The position numbers were made by a program, and so were the translations under genes. A stretch of 64,000 nucleotides of DNA from Pegea sp. RAD2-039. Taxonomy: Eukaryota > Chordata > Thaliacea > Salpida > Salpidae. Positions 13,101-25,193 of this stretch are shown in pieces. The notes below the pieces were generated by a model. The model was not told the DNA's origin and did no database searches. It saw nothing but the letters and a program-made list of their open reading frames with translations. The DNA is taken from NCBI GenBank assembly GCA_034620365.1, contig JAQGEQ010000007.1, positions 248,001-312,000 of the forward strand, written 5' to 3'. Numbering within the stretch: the first letter of the stretch is position 1; every line of letters starts with the position of its first letter.

Positions 13101-16100
13101 TACATTTTACTTCCTATAAATTGACTGCAGAGCTAAAAAGTATGATTTTACATAAGCGGTAAATTTTAGTTGGCAAAAATAGTTTTAAGCAATTTAGATA
13201 TTGAAATAAAATTAAGTTTTAGAAATTGTAAACACTGATTTTAGAAATTCAGTTTTGGAATCACTTTCAAAAGAAAAAAATTTCTGATTAAATTGAAGGC
13301 AAAATTCAGGAAAATATTTTTTTGAAACAAAAACTTTTCATTAAAAGCAAAATTTTATAGAAAATAATTTAACTTTAATAAGTTTCATTATTTCACAAAA
13401 ACATTTCTTCATTTTAATCTATCTGTGGAGCACCTTTTTTCTTTTTCTCTCTTCTATACAAGTATCAATAAGATTGTTTCAAAGGATTTTATAAAGAGCA
13501 AGTCTTAGATGTTTAGTAGATAAGCTAGTGATGTTTCTCTAGATCACAGTTTAGTCATTTGTGTCTTGAAACAAAAAGAGATGACTCAAAGCGACGGAAG
13601 TACGAATCAATCTCCAAGCCTCCGGAGCGAGTAAGGATCTGATGAAAAATAAAAAATAAATTTATTGAGTTGAAAATATTTGAATAAAAAGTTTTTTTGG
13701 AACTAAAAAAATTGTTTTTTTCAGCTGAGAAACTGAAATATGAATTTTTCATGCAGACAATTTGTCTGAAATCAGTTTGTTGGTCAATTTATGAAAAAAG
13801 AAAACTTTTTTATTAATTTTTTATCCTTTTTTTTTACTTTGATTATAAAAATATTCAAAAATCTAAAGATTAAGTTGATAAAGTTCATCTTTAAAGTTAG
13901 AAGAATTTATCTTTTGACATTTACCGACAAAAATGTAATTATCGATTAACTGATATTTTGATGACTAAAATTTCAATTTTTATGTAAATTTTCAGCTCAA
14001 CAAAAAACGAATCTTTTTGATAATAAAAAAGAATTTAAAAGTTGAAAGAATTTTTGAAAATTGTCATTTAAACTGTGAAGTAAAGCTCTTGTTTTGCAGA
14101 CACGCCGCCGGTTCAATGTCTGTTCCGATAACCAAATTTTCTGTAAGATTATATGGAAGTGAGATGGCAGTTCAACGGGAACAGAAACGACAAATGAAGT
14201 CTGGAAGATTTGTGATTCACCCTTACTCAAGTTTTCGGTGAATTATTTTTCAACAAAACATTCCACTAAAAATTAAATCGTTGAGAGAAAGAAGAACAAA
14301 CAACATTAAAAACATTTAGACTAAAAATAAATTGAAATAATTTTCTAATGACTAAACAAATCGATTTTGAGTTCCAGCAACACTCAAAGAATTTAAATAG
14401 ATGATCTAATATTACTGTTTGAAAATCAATAGAAGCTTTCACATCTATGTCTTCATTTTGATTTTCTTCCAAAGATTAACTCGAACTAAACCATTATTAA
14501 TAAATAATTAATCACAATTTTCTTGTTGCTCCCCCTTTTAAAATAAGAAATATGTTGATAGGTTCTACTGGGACGTGGTATCCTTGATCCTTCTGATCGT
14601 TAGTATGTTTGTAATCCCAATAGCGATCACCTTCTTTAGTGAGAGTCTAACTGTGGACCCTGGATGGATTGCTTTTAATCTTTGTTTAGATTGTTGGTGA
14701 GTTTGAGTCGATGAAATTCTTGCAACAAATCGATTTGAAATTTTGTTTAAAGGTTTTTTGCTGATATTTTAATGAACTTTCATACTGGTATCATTGAGGA
14801 TAGTGGCGATGAAGAAGTGATCTTGGACCTACCGACTATTAGAAGAAGATATTTAAGATCATGGTTTTCAGTTGATATGGTTTCTTCTTTACCAATTGAT
14901 TATTTATTACAAGTACGCCGATATCTTATAAAAATCGAAAAAATGTTTTTTAATGTTTGCTAAAATACAACAAATTACAACAAGAGCTACTAACATAGTG
15001 GTTCAAAGAACAAAATTAGGAATTATTTTGTTTTCATATCTCGCATAATGTAAAGTTAAGTATTCGAAGCTTTCCATAGAGAAAAATTTGGTGAATAATT
15101 TATTATATAAATGATCTTATTTCTATTTGACGAAATTTCAGCAGCCTTTTGTCGTTCACAAATGTGTTTGAAAACCTCCAAAAAAAAAATTTCAAATCAA
15201 TTAAAAAATGAATTTTATCCAAAAATATCAAAAACTTTCAATCAAATAAATTATTTCTTCAGTGTACCTCAGTGGAAAGACCAAGTGCAAGTGCATCACG
15301 AGCAGTTAAGCTCTTTCGATTCGCAAAAATTGTCAGCCTGCTCCGACTTCTTAGGATTTCTCGGTTGATTCGATATGTCCACCAGTGGGAACAGGTGGTA
15401 AGCAAGCGTTTTCTGTCCATCTGTCACTTGAATAATTTGTAACTAACTCAAAACTCATTCTCGTGTTTGGTTGATAAAATCTTCATTTGTGTCTGTCTCA
15501 TCTGTTTCATGTTTTCTAATATTCATTGAAAGATGAATAAGACTCATCTAATTAAGTAGATTAAATATTTACAAAATCTAAAGATGTTTTTTTTTATTAA
15601 TTTCAAATTAAGACTGAAATTTGTTTCAAACTTTAGATTGTTGGGTTACAATATGATCTCGCGGTTGCCGCGGTCCGTATCTTTAATCTTGTTTGCCTCA
15701 TGCTGTTAATTGGTCATCTGAATGGATGCCTTCAGTTCATGGTGCCAATGTTAAATGATTACCCAGCAGACTCATGGATAGAAATTGATAATTTAAGAGT
15801 AAGTCTTTAAACTATTTTGATCTTCAAAACTCTTTTTTATCATTTTATCTAAACAGTTTTTAAAATTAAACTCATTACAAATTTGAAAAATATAAAAACA
15901 TTTTTAATTATTAAATTTTAATCTTAAAGAATTTTAAGGTTTAGAAATATGACAACAAGCAGTTCTTGTAAACTGTTTACAACGTTTGAATTAACAAATT
16001 TGTAGAACAGATGTTTTTATACAAACTATTTACTAGACTTATACCAAAATGGAATTATTAGTTTCTACTTTTGTGTGAATAAAATTCAATATTTTATGTT

Positions 16101-19100
16101 TTTAAAAGTAATATAACTTGTTTGAAAATAATAAAATCAATATTTACTATTTTTTCAAATCATAATTTTGTTGCTAGAAAGTACTAAAAATAATTTTTAT
16201 ATCAGTTATTTTATTAAGAATTTATTTTAAATACAAATAAATTTTTAGATAATATTAAAGGCCTAAAATTGATTAATGTAAAAAATAAGAAAACATATTT
16301 GCTATGAAATTAGTTTGAGCATTCCAAGTAAATTATTTGAATTAAGTATAAACTCCAAATAATTATTCACATTAAAAGACATTTAAGCTAAATTATTATC
16401 ATTTTCAATCAAACAAACCTTACTTTAGAGACTTTATTAAAAAAAAATATAAATAATTCAAACAGATTTACTAATAGCTTTATACAAGTTTATTTTAGTT
16501 TTATTGTCAATTAGCTTTTATTAGATATTTATCTAGAATATTTTCTATTAAATTTTTATAAACTTTATCTTAGCATTAACTCAGAAAACTTTTGATGTAT
16601 CTATGAAATTGTTAAGTACCTTTACATTTATTACTTAAATATTTATTTTAATGTGTTCACTTAGTATCACTAAAATATTAATGGAATAAATTTTAAGTTC
16701 ATAAAAACAACTCTATAAATATATCAGATATCTTAAAAAATATTAAGATTAATGTTGACATTTTTCAAAATAGATTAAAAAAGATGTTAGTCTAAGATGT
16801 AAAATACAAATATTTGCGAATTTAAATAATAAATAGTTTTCAAATTTTATGTAATAAATTAAAATAACAACTAATGATTTTGTTATTGTGAGAAAAATAG
16901 ATAAATTATTTATCTTTTAAAATTTATATAAAAAACAGAAATTATTCCAAACAAAATAAAACTTATTTAAACTGTTCCATATTTTAAACATTTTTTTTAG
17001 AATAAGACTTGGGCAGAGCAATACTCATGGTGTTTATTCAAAGCAATGTCCCATATGTTATGTATAGGTTACGGCCAGAAACCGCCACAAAATATTACAG
17101 ACTTATGGATGACTATGCTTTCAATGGTCTCAGGTGGTTTAAAGAGAACTTTTTCAACTATTTGTTAAACGAAATAATTCTTCCTAAATGAAACTCAAGT
17201 TAAAATAAACTTTTCATATTTTATATCAACATTTTGTCAAAAGTTCTATTAATTTGAAAGATCTTTGCTTAAATCAAATACTCCTTAGTGTCGTCATAAC
17301 AACCGACATATGTTAATTTTCAGGTGCAGTTTGCTTCGCGATGTTTATCGGTAATGCTACTGCTCTTATTCAATCAATGGACTCATCTGAAAGACAATAC
17401 AAAGAAAAGGTCTTCTGATTTCACAAAATTTTTTAATCAATTTTAAAAACATATTTTTAATTCAAAATAGTTTTTATGTTGTGATCAATAATAATGATTT
17501 TAATGTTTACAATTTGAAATTAAAGATTTGTAAAGCTTGCTGGAGATACTAACTACATGAATATAATTTGAATAAAATTCTTTAAATGAGAATATAGATT
17601 TGTAAATTATAAATACTTTAAACTATTCTTTTTTTAATTAAATTTAAAGTATTTTTCAATATTCAAACAAAACATTTTTGTTTAGAAAACTTTTATTTGT
17701 TATCAATTTTGTGTTTAATATTTATATGTTTTATTTGAAATATTTATTACAGTATATGCAAGTAAAAGAATATCTTCGTTTTCGTCACCTTCCAAAGGCA
17801 ACCCGTAAACGTGTTTATGATTATTATGAAAACCGTTTTCAAGGAAAGATGTTTGATGAGCAAGGGATTTTAAATGAACTTTCTGAAAGTTTAAGAGAAG
17901 TAATTCTTCCTATAATTGAAAACTGAAAAATTAATTTAAAATTCTGAGCTTTTTACTTTGCAGCTAAATATGAAATTTAATGGATTTAAGACAAATTTAT
18001 TTTTACATTTAATGAATTTAGTAAATTCTCTTTATTTTAATCTAAGCATATTTTCAAGCAATTATTCAACTAAACCTCTAGTTTTCCAATTTTATGCTCT
18101 GAAAATATGATTAACTAAAAGAGAAATTTCTTATTGCTTTTCTTGGTATATTAATAATATATTTAAGTTTATTCTGTATCAAACTTATTACAGTTAGTTG
18201 AAAGAAATTCTTTTAAAACTTAAGTTTGAAGCAGAAAAAAACCTTAGATTTAAAAAAGGTCAAAACTTTTCATAGAAAATTTCCTTATCATTTAAAATGT
18301 TTCAAAATAAAATCTTGAAAGTTATAAAAAGAGAATTGCTAAAGTCATTATATAACTCATGAAATATAGATGAAGAATTTCTTTTAATCACCAAAATGGC
18401 TTTAATTCTTAAAATCAAATAATTTCTTAGCAACAGCCCACTAAAATTTTTATCGTTTCTTTGTCAGCAATAATTTATCATAAATTGAATAAATAATTTT
18501 TTTTAAATTGTTGTTTTCTTTCAAGGTTTTAAATTTTTTTTCTAGATGAAGTGAATTTTTGTTCCTTGAATAAAAATTTTGAATTTTCTAACTTTTCAAT
18601 TAAAAACTTTTGTAATAAAAACAAATTCAGCAAATAAATATTAAAAATAAAAATTTGCTAACTTCATTTTCAAGGAGATTGTCAACTTTAACTGCCGACA
18701 CCTAGTGGATTCAGTCCCTTTCTTTAAAGATGCTTCTTCTGACTTCGTCACAGCAGTTGTCCAAAAACTGAAATATGAAGTTTTTCAACCAAAAGGTAAA
18801 AAAATTATTTAAAATTTTTGAAATCGTTTAAATTCATATAAAAAATTTTTTTTATCAAATCACTTTTAGTTTATTGTTAGAAAACACAAAAATAAACAAT
18901 TTGAAATTTCAGAATCTATTTTAAAAAATCAAAATTTAATAAAATTGCATCTCAATTCTTGAAATAAATATCTGAAGTTTAAACATTTCTGAAAAAAATA
19001 TTTGAGAATTTTGAAACGATTTTATTTTTTTTTGTTAATTTCTAAAGAATTGAAAAATCTAATTTTTTACATTTGAACTTTCACAAGTTTTCCAACTATT

Positions 19101-21719
19101 TTTTTGTCGTTAATTTTATCTAATAAGATTTAAAAATCTTAATTATTTGAAATTTTTTATCTTTTGAACAGATGTGATTGTTAAAGAAGGAACAGTTGGA
19201 AAGAAAATGTATTTCATTCAACATGGTCTCGTAGATGTCCACAGCAGTCAGCGCCCAGAAAGATTGAAGCAACTTTCAGACGGATCATTTTTTGGAGGTG
19301 AATATTTGTTCCTGTTGATTAAAGGATCCATTTGATTTGAGAATTTTATAAACGAGGAAGACATTTAAAAAATTTTATAAGAATTCTAAATATTCAAGTT
19401 TTGTGTAAAAATAAAACTTTTGATTTTTATCAATGGAAAAAAAAGTTTAAAATTTTCAAATTGAAATCTGTTGAAAGCACTTGAACCAACTGATTTCCTT
19501 CAGAATACATTTCTTCGTAGCTAAAACATCTGCAGTTCCCATTTCTTTAAATTTTCTTGATTAAGATGCAACTTCCTTTTACGACAAAATCGCTGAATGG
19601 TTTGAAGATTCGAAAAGTGAAGTGTATTTCGTCCCTCACACACCAGGAAGCCCACGTGAGTTTGCAGTTAGACCCACCTGTATTGCACCACTAGCTACAC
19701 AATCACTCACTCTTTGTAGTCACTCTAGTCATCTAGTTCTTTCAGTGGAAAATCTTCACCAATTTCTCTTCAAACAGTTTCTTGTTCTTTTTAGATTTTT
19801 TTTCAAATTTGTTGATAGCATGTCAAGTAGTTTTCACAAAAAGTTTCAAATTAAAAACCTCACATAGGAAAAAGCATGAAACCCAATTTCAGTTTGCCAA
19901 CTTATTTTGATGATTCAAAGTTTCAAGCAGAAAATTCGAACAAAAAAATTCAAAATTTGTAAAAAAAAATGATTTCTTTTTAAAACTTTCTAAATATTTT
20001 GCTACCTCCAAAGAAAATCTTCAAATAGTAAGAAGCTTTATAAAAGCAAAATAATTTGATTTGCAGTCAAATTGAAGATACATCCTCAGAGGATTTACTT
20101 GTTGATAAAGATCACAAGAAACTGATCTCAAAATGAAACTCAATAATAATTAAAAGAAGAATTAAAAAAAAAACTTTCAATTAAAAAAAGAATTATTCAC
20201 ATCAACAATTTTTTGCAGAAATTTGTTTAATTGCAACAGACCGAAGGGTTGCTTCTGTAATAGCTGCAACATACTGCTCTACTTATTCACTTCATGCTGA
20301 TGATATGAAAGAAATTTTTGAAGAATATCCGATGATGAAAGACGCTTTACAAGTAGTAGCTTGCAAACGTTTAGAACTTTTAGGTTCGTCATTCAAATAT
20401 TTGTTCAATTTAAATTAAGAGTTTTTTATTCAGGACCAAATAGTGCGACTCTAAACAAATCAATTACAAGTTTAGATAAAGGAACAAGTTTAGCAGCGGA
20501 ACAAATGGCTCATAAGATTGAATTACATGATAAACATAACTGTTTAAATTTGCAAAGAGTAAGCAATTAACTTTTAATTCTTTCGCTTATTAAGAATTTT
20601 ACCTGAAGATTTATTTACCGTTTAATGGCGATAAGAAATTCACAAAATCAGTTTTTGCACATCGAATACATTTTCTAAATCTCCTTTTTAGGGAAATATT
20701 CATTACTGACTACTTTTTGCTACACAATTCTATCAACAATAAATAATCGAAATAAATTAATTAGTAATAACTATTAAATAATTATTTTATTAAAAAAATA
20801 GAAATAAACAAACAACAGAAATATTTTTCTAATTATTTAAATTTCTTCTTATGATAAAAATATTTTAAAATGATTTCAGAGTATGAAAACAGACAGTGAA
20901 AACAGTTCAAATAAAGAGAGTTTGAGTGTTAACACGTAAGTAAAAAAGTTAAAGTTGTAAATGTTTCCAAGTTTAATTTTGAGTAAGTTTTTTACTGTAA
21001 CAATAATTAAGAATTGCTCTTTCAGCTTACATCGTTCAGCAAGTACCTTTGAAAGGATGCTTGCAACTTTATCTCCTTCACATCGTAAAAAAGATAATTT
21101 ACGAAAATCTAAAGAGCAGACATCAGTAAGAGACATCTTAACATCAACTTGTACCAACTTGCTTCTTGTGTCACAGCCTCTAACTCGACGTGGCAATGGT
21201 TTGACTGTAAGAAGCGATTCGAGAAGACGAAAAAGCGCTGTGTGTCGCCCTAGTTACTTAGGTGATCTGAATCTTAGTGGAAGCGAGAAGAGAAGAAGAT
21301 CAGCTTGCTTAACATCAAACACAGACACTAACCAGCATCTGGAAGCTGCAGTTGCTGACAATGCATCTAAATTGGTAAATAATTCCAGTACCAATTCCCC
21401 CTTGAGTCCTTTAATTAGAATCGAATGTTCGCAATTATCATCTGATCTTCAACTAGGTCCTTCACTAGAAATGGTTAGTGAAGGAACACCACAAATGATA
21501 AGATCGCCTCTTCAATATCAGCCAATCTCTAACTCAATGAATAGTGATTATAACGGCCAAAGTGGCCATGTAGCTTGTGATAGAGATATGATAAACTTTG
21601 ATAATAATCAATTGAATGGAAATGAGTTTTCACATTCGATGGCTGAAACTTCTTTGATGTTCCCAAAAAGTCCTAAGAGTAGTAAAAGAAGAGAAGATAG
21701 TCATAGAAGGCAAAGATGA
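6931..21719 (+). CDS. HCN: HCN-type hyperpolarization-activated cyclic-nucleotide-gated channel
   Basis: Plasma-membrane cation channel, opened by hyperpolarization and modulated by cyclic nucleotide (pacemaker current). Exons: a first exon (6931-7106, or 11474-11529, or 13581-13630), then 14100-14237, 14562-14696, 14753-14912, 15263-15394, 15637-15798, 17001-17133, 17324-17409, 17753-17899, 18675-18795, 19172-19297, 20219-20383, 20434-20558, 20880-20935, 21026-21719. Every phase closes, giving about 851 aa with the first 5' exon. Visible in order: HCN domain (FSVRLYGSE...HPYSSFRFYWD), S1-S3, an S4 with a basic residue at about every third position ([17 protein letters not shown]), pore filter CIGYG near residue 323, S6, C-linker, and a cyclic-nucleotide-binding domain at about 425-560 (FFGEICLI, DRRVASV). 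The last exon encodes a Ser/Arg-rich tail ending in HRRQR, without the vertebrate SNL end. The intron at 15799-17000 is 1.2 kb and appears empty. The core is certain; the N-terminal choice is inferred. Confidence 0.95.
7883..7909. repeat. Perfect 11-bp inverted repeat with 5-nt loop
   Basis: ACTCAATGTCT, then GCATA, then the exact reverse complement of the first arm. The composition is more balanced than the surrounding DNA. The stem is too short for a typical miRNA precursor and it does not end in a T-run. It sits in the first HCN intron and its function is unknown. Confidence 0.8.
11474..11529 (+). other. HCN alternative first coding exon B
   Basis: The ATG at 11474 opens 18 codons plus 2 nt ([18 protein letters not shown]) and ends at a GTAAGA donor. 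Phase 2 matches the acceptor before 14100, so splicing runs straight into the HCN domain. It would give a protein of about 811 aa with a short basic/neutral N-terminus. It could instead be an internal exon, but phase 2 at its 3' end and an in-frame ATG at its 5' end favour a separate first exon. Confidence 0.5.
12991..13082. promoter_or_regulatory. CRE-like and E-box motifs upstream of HCN exon C
   Basis: A full palindromic CRE (TGACGTCA, 12991-12998), a CRE half-site variant (TTACGTCAT, 13003-13011) and an E-box (CACGTG, 13077-13082) cluster within 92 bp. They lie about 500 bp upstream of the third candidate first exon in an otherwise AT-rich intron. CREB/ATF factors bind the first kind of site in animals; activity here is inference. 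Confidence 0.35.
13581..13630 (+). other. HCN alternative first coding exon C
   Basis: The ATG at 13581 opens 16 codons plus 2 nt ([16 protein letters not shown]) and ends at a GTAAGG donor, 469 bp before the common exon. Phase 2 again fits. It gives a protein of about 809 aa. A CRE/E-box cluster lies about 500 bp upstream. Evidence is frame, donor and position only. Confidence 0.5.
19566..19655 (+). other. Candidate 90-bp cassette exon inside the HCN cyclic-nucleotide-binding domain
   Basis: It lies inside the intron between exons 19172-19297 and 20219-20383. It is preceded by a T-rich tract ending in AAG, followed by a GTGAGT donor, is 90 bp long, and is phase 1 at both ends, so inclusion keeps the frame. 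It would insert 30 residues (starting [12 protein letters not shown]) at the FGE-ICL junction of the phosphate-binding cassette, replacing the Glu that contacts the cyclic-nucleotide ribose in this family. Skipping it gives the normal FGEICL. The acceptor is weak, so it may be a decoy. Confidence 0.35.
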
Positions 21720-21730
21720 GAAATCCAATG

Positions 21731-21736
21731 AATAAA
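21731..21736 (+). terminator. HCN poly(A) signal
   Basis: AATAAA 12 bp after the HCN stop codon, followed by an A-run and a T-run. Because it is so close to the stop, a later signal near 21890 (also AATAAA) may be used instead. Confidence 0.45.
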
Positions 21737-24713
21737 AAAATTTTTTGAAAGCTTTGTACAGTTTAAAACATTTGTAGTTTCGTTCAAGTTTTCAAAAGTA
21801 ATTTTTTCAATTTATTTATTACTTTTTCTTCAATCTTAGAACCATAATCATTTTTTGGTTTTCTGAGTTTTACTGTAATCAAATATCTGAATAAACTTTG
21901 AGATTTACTCATAAAAATCACATTTCCAGGATTTTGGCTTCTTATTCAGAAACAACTGAAATATTTTGAACAAAAGTTTCTTTTCAATTCATATTGCTTC
22001 TTTTTTTTTAATTTTCTTTAAATAGTTGTATGAAAGAAATGTTAGAAATAAAAATATTAAATCATTCTTTCAATTATTATGCATGTATATTAATAAACTT
22101 TAAAATATTTTCAACATTATGAAGAAAAATACTTTTAATCAGAAAAAAATCAGTTTAAAGAATAAAAACTGTTTTCAAAAGATTTTTTAATATCAAAAGT
22201 GGTATTAAGATGTATTAAAAGAATTAAAAAAATAATTTTTAGTATCTAAAACGTTTTAAAGTACTTTGTAAAAAATAGATAAAAAGAAAATTGATTGAAA
22301 TTTCTGTAAATAAATTTTTATTTGAAATATGTGATGTACCAAAATTATAGTTTGGCAAAAATATCAAAACTTTTTCGGAATATAATTTGTAAAAACAAGT
22401 TTTAAAAATGTTGACAAAACTAATTTGAAATTTTTGAACTTTATAAGGTTTTAGATTTATCTTAAAATTTATTGAGGTTTGTGGATCAGTTGATTTATAA
22501 AATCGAAAACTTAATTATATTATGAGATCATTTAAAATCTTTCATTATATGTAAAATTACTTAAGCTAATAAAAAAAGGATTATCTAAAATAGAAAATTT
22601 ATCTTTAAACTTAAAAATTCTTCGTTATTTACTAATAGAGAAGTTTACAAAAGAAGTTATTCCCTTGACAAACCAATAAATTTATGTGAAGAAACTAGTT
22701 TCGAAAACAGATTACAATTCCCACTAATAATGAAAATCAATAACGAAATAAAACTTTAGTTAACTTATATTTGAATAATTCTCTTAAAGAAATAGATGCA
22801 AAAACAAATATGTTTAAGTAAATATATTTGGGTTTTGATGACTTGCTTAAATTATGAATATGCATTAGAACTTGTAAATAATCTATATTTTTGTAAATGA
22901 TTTTTTTTAGTATATTAGTTTCCGTATGGTTTTAAGAATATCAAAAATTTTATTTAGAAAATTCACTTTAAAGTTTTAGGTAATAATAAAACTCACTTTA
23001 GGTTAATAAAATATGTTTGTTTTGTGGTTCAAAGTATTTCAAACTGATAAGTAAATAACAACTTTTTGCAGCTAAAAAATTAAAATCTTTTTTATATCAT
23101 TTTAAATCAGTTAAATTTGTAATTTATTTTAAGTAATTTCTATTTGTTTTGTTATTTGCTTTGTTCTAATTATCATCACTTACAGAAGCAGGCCCATTTT
23201 AACATTTCTTTTATTTATTTTAGATTCAATAAATTAGATTTAAAATCTTTTGGGTTTATTTGGTGTTTAATCTCTAATAAAATTACAAGTTAAATTTCAT
23301 AGTAATTTAAATTAGAAAAAGCATTTTTTTGTTACAGTTAATTTCTAAGTTTACTTTATTGTAAATATTTAAATATTTAATTGAAAAAGTAACTTTTTTT
23401 AAATACTTAAAAAATTTCTTTAGAATTAATTTCTTATTTTTATCTTTATAAAAGCAAAAAAATAATTTTTGAACAGAAAATCAAAAATTTGGAATTTATA
23501 ATTGTATAATTTTTTGATAGAGCTTATAGAAAAAATAGTTTCTATTTTATTAGTTATCTAGCTAACTTATTTTTTATATAAGTAATCTAATATAACCTAA
23601 ATAACCATTATCTACTTAATTAAATTTTTATTTTTGTTAAAATGAAATAAAACTGATTTTTCAAATTATACTTATTGATTTGGTAACTTTTAAATAATTT
23701 CTACAAAATGAAACTAACTAAATTTCATGATATCAATGAAACTTTTAAACAGCATTTTTTGAAAGTACTCAATAATTTGCGAGAACTCTTTATTTTTTTA
23801 TTCCAATAAATCTTTGCAATAAGATTTTATTTCGCTTGCAGACTCTAGTTTACAGACTTAATCTAGAAACACATTTCGATATAATGTATATTGAGTTTAC
23901 AAAATTGTCTCTTATGTTTTATTCGATCTTTTTTACTCAGATATTGGCCATTCTCCTCGTTTTAATCTAAACAATAATATTTTCATTCTCAGCAATAACT
24001 TTCTGAAAGTACTTATAATTTCAACCACCAAAACATCATAAGATAAAAGAATATGTTCAAATATTTTTGTAAGGATTAAATAAAAAGAGTTTTACTTTAA
24101 CAAAGAAAGAAACAAAAAAAAATACTCTTAAAAGTGTTCTTAGATTAATATTTGGGCGTTTTCATAAAAAGCCATTTTAGGTATTACCAGGAGAGATATT
24201 TTGATAGATGTATTTGATTGCACTCAAGGTCTCCTAGCTCTTATAAAGTTAATATTTATAAAATGTTATTACATTCCGGTTAAAAATTTCTTATATTTTA
24301 TTTAATTTTCATCAAATACTTGTATCTGGTTTAAAAAAAGATTTTATTTTTCTATAGAATTTATTTTGTTCATATTTCTTAATTAGTTTAGCCAAAATTT
24401 TATGATAAAAATTTATTGACGTTTCTTATATTTGTAAAGCAAATATTTTCTTAAATATATTAATTTATAACATTCAGGTTGTAATTTCTTTAAATATTTT
24501 CTTTCTAATATTCATTACCAATTTTTTATAACATTTTTACCTGAACAATTTTCATTTAAGTTTTAATTTAAAAACTGAATTTTTGTTTCATAAAATTTAA
24601 GTTTTATTTTAAATCTGATTTATCTAAAAACCAAATTATCTAGATTCAAATAATAATATTTAAAAAATGTTTTTCTTATAGGTACTTCGTTAGTTTTTGT
24701 ATCAACTTTTGAA
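21737..24713. other. Intergenic, AT-rich, no gene recognised
   Basis: Three kilobases between HCN and LSM5 with no frame, RNA or repeat I can support. It ends with a T-rich tract and TATAG at about 24670-24682, an acceptor-like site 31 bp before the LSM5 ATG. That could be the 3' end of a 5'-UTR intron or a trans-splice acceptor. Confidence 0.55.
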
Positions 24714-24980
24714 ATGGCTTCTACCCCAACATCTCAATTACTTCCTTTGGAGCTGGTGGATAAATGTATCGGATCGAGGATCCACATCATTATGAAATCT
24801 CAAAAAGAGATTGTTGGAACCTTGCTTGGATTTGATGGTTTTGTTAATATGGTTCTTGAAGAAGTCACTGAATATGAATCTACTCCAGAAGGAAGAAAAA
24901 TATCTAAACTAGATCAGATCTTGTTAAATGGAAATAATATAACTATGCTTGTTCCCGGAGGTGTAGGTCCTGAAGCTTGA
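24714..24980 (+). CDS. LSM5: U6 snRNA-associated Sm-like protein LSM5
   Basis: Subunit of the Lsm2-8 ring, which binds the U6 snRNA 3' end in the nucleus, and of the Lsm1-7 ring, which promotes mRNA decapping in the cytoplasm. It is a single uninterrupted 88-codon frame, close to the usual 91 aa. The Sm1 motif ([20 protein letters not shown], residues about 23-42), the segment [10 protein letters not shown], and the Sm2 motif ([15 protein letters not shown]) are nearly identical to vertebrate LSM5. The start follows family length. It is intronless, unlike its neighbours, but shows no poly(A) tail or flanking duplication that would mark a retrocopy, and nothing is broken. SLC25A46 starts 213 bp downstream on the same strand. 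Confidence 0.97.
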   Translation: MASTPTSQLLPLELVDKCIGSRIHIIMKSQKEIVGTLLGFDGFVNMVLEEVTEYESTPEGRKISKLDQILLNGNNITMLVPGGVGPEA

Positions 24981-25076
24981 AGATCAACTTGTAAAAGAAG
25001 AAATGTTTAAAAAAAAATGGATTTTTATAGAAGAAATTTTTGTTAGGATAGACTGATAAAAACATTTCTTAAAATT

Positions 25077-25082
25077 AATAAA
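25077..25082 (+). terminator. LSM5 poly(A) signal
   Basis: AATAAA 97 bp after the LSM5 stop, followed within a few bases by a T-rich stretch (a typical downstream element). It is 112 bp before the next gene's ATG. Confidence 0.65.
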
Positions 25083-25193
25083 TATTTTTTTTATTTTCTC
25101 AATAATCTTCTTATTTTTAAGCTTTGTTGTGAAAATAATAAATTTTGTTGTTGTAGATTTATTTTTGTTTACTTTACCCAGTAATGAATGTAA

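Larger units (their letters stand above)
7107..14099 (+). other. HCN 5' intronic / alternative-promoter region
   Basis: Seven kilobases between the most distal first exon and the common exon 2. Apart from the two other first-exon candidates, a short perfect hairpin (7883-7909) and CRE/E-box-like sites (12991-13082), it is AT-rich with no other gene. A small less-AT island near 10000-10260 has no open frame I can interpret. Short frames such as those at 7165-7389 and 13555-13752 (minus) are not supported as genes. Confidence 0.5.

Noticed and set aside
19622-19867. Separate 81-codon gene inside the HCN intron
   Set aside because: Only the first part, up to the GTGAGT donor, is interesting, as a possible cassette exon; the rest is intron.
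24714-24980. LSM5 as a processed retrocopy
   Set aside because: It is intronless, but the frame is intact and there is no poly(A) tract or flanking duplication. A small Sm-like gene may naturally lack introns.
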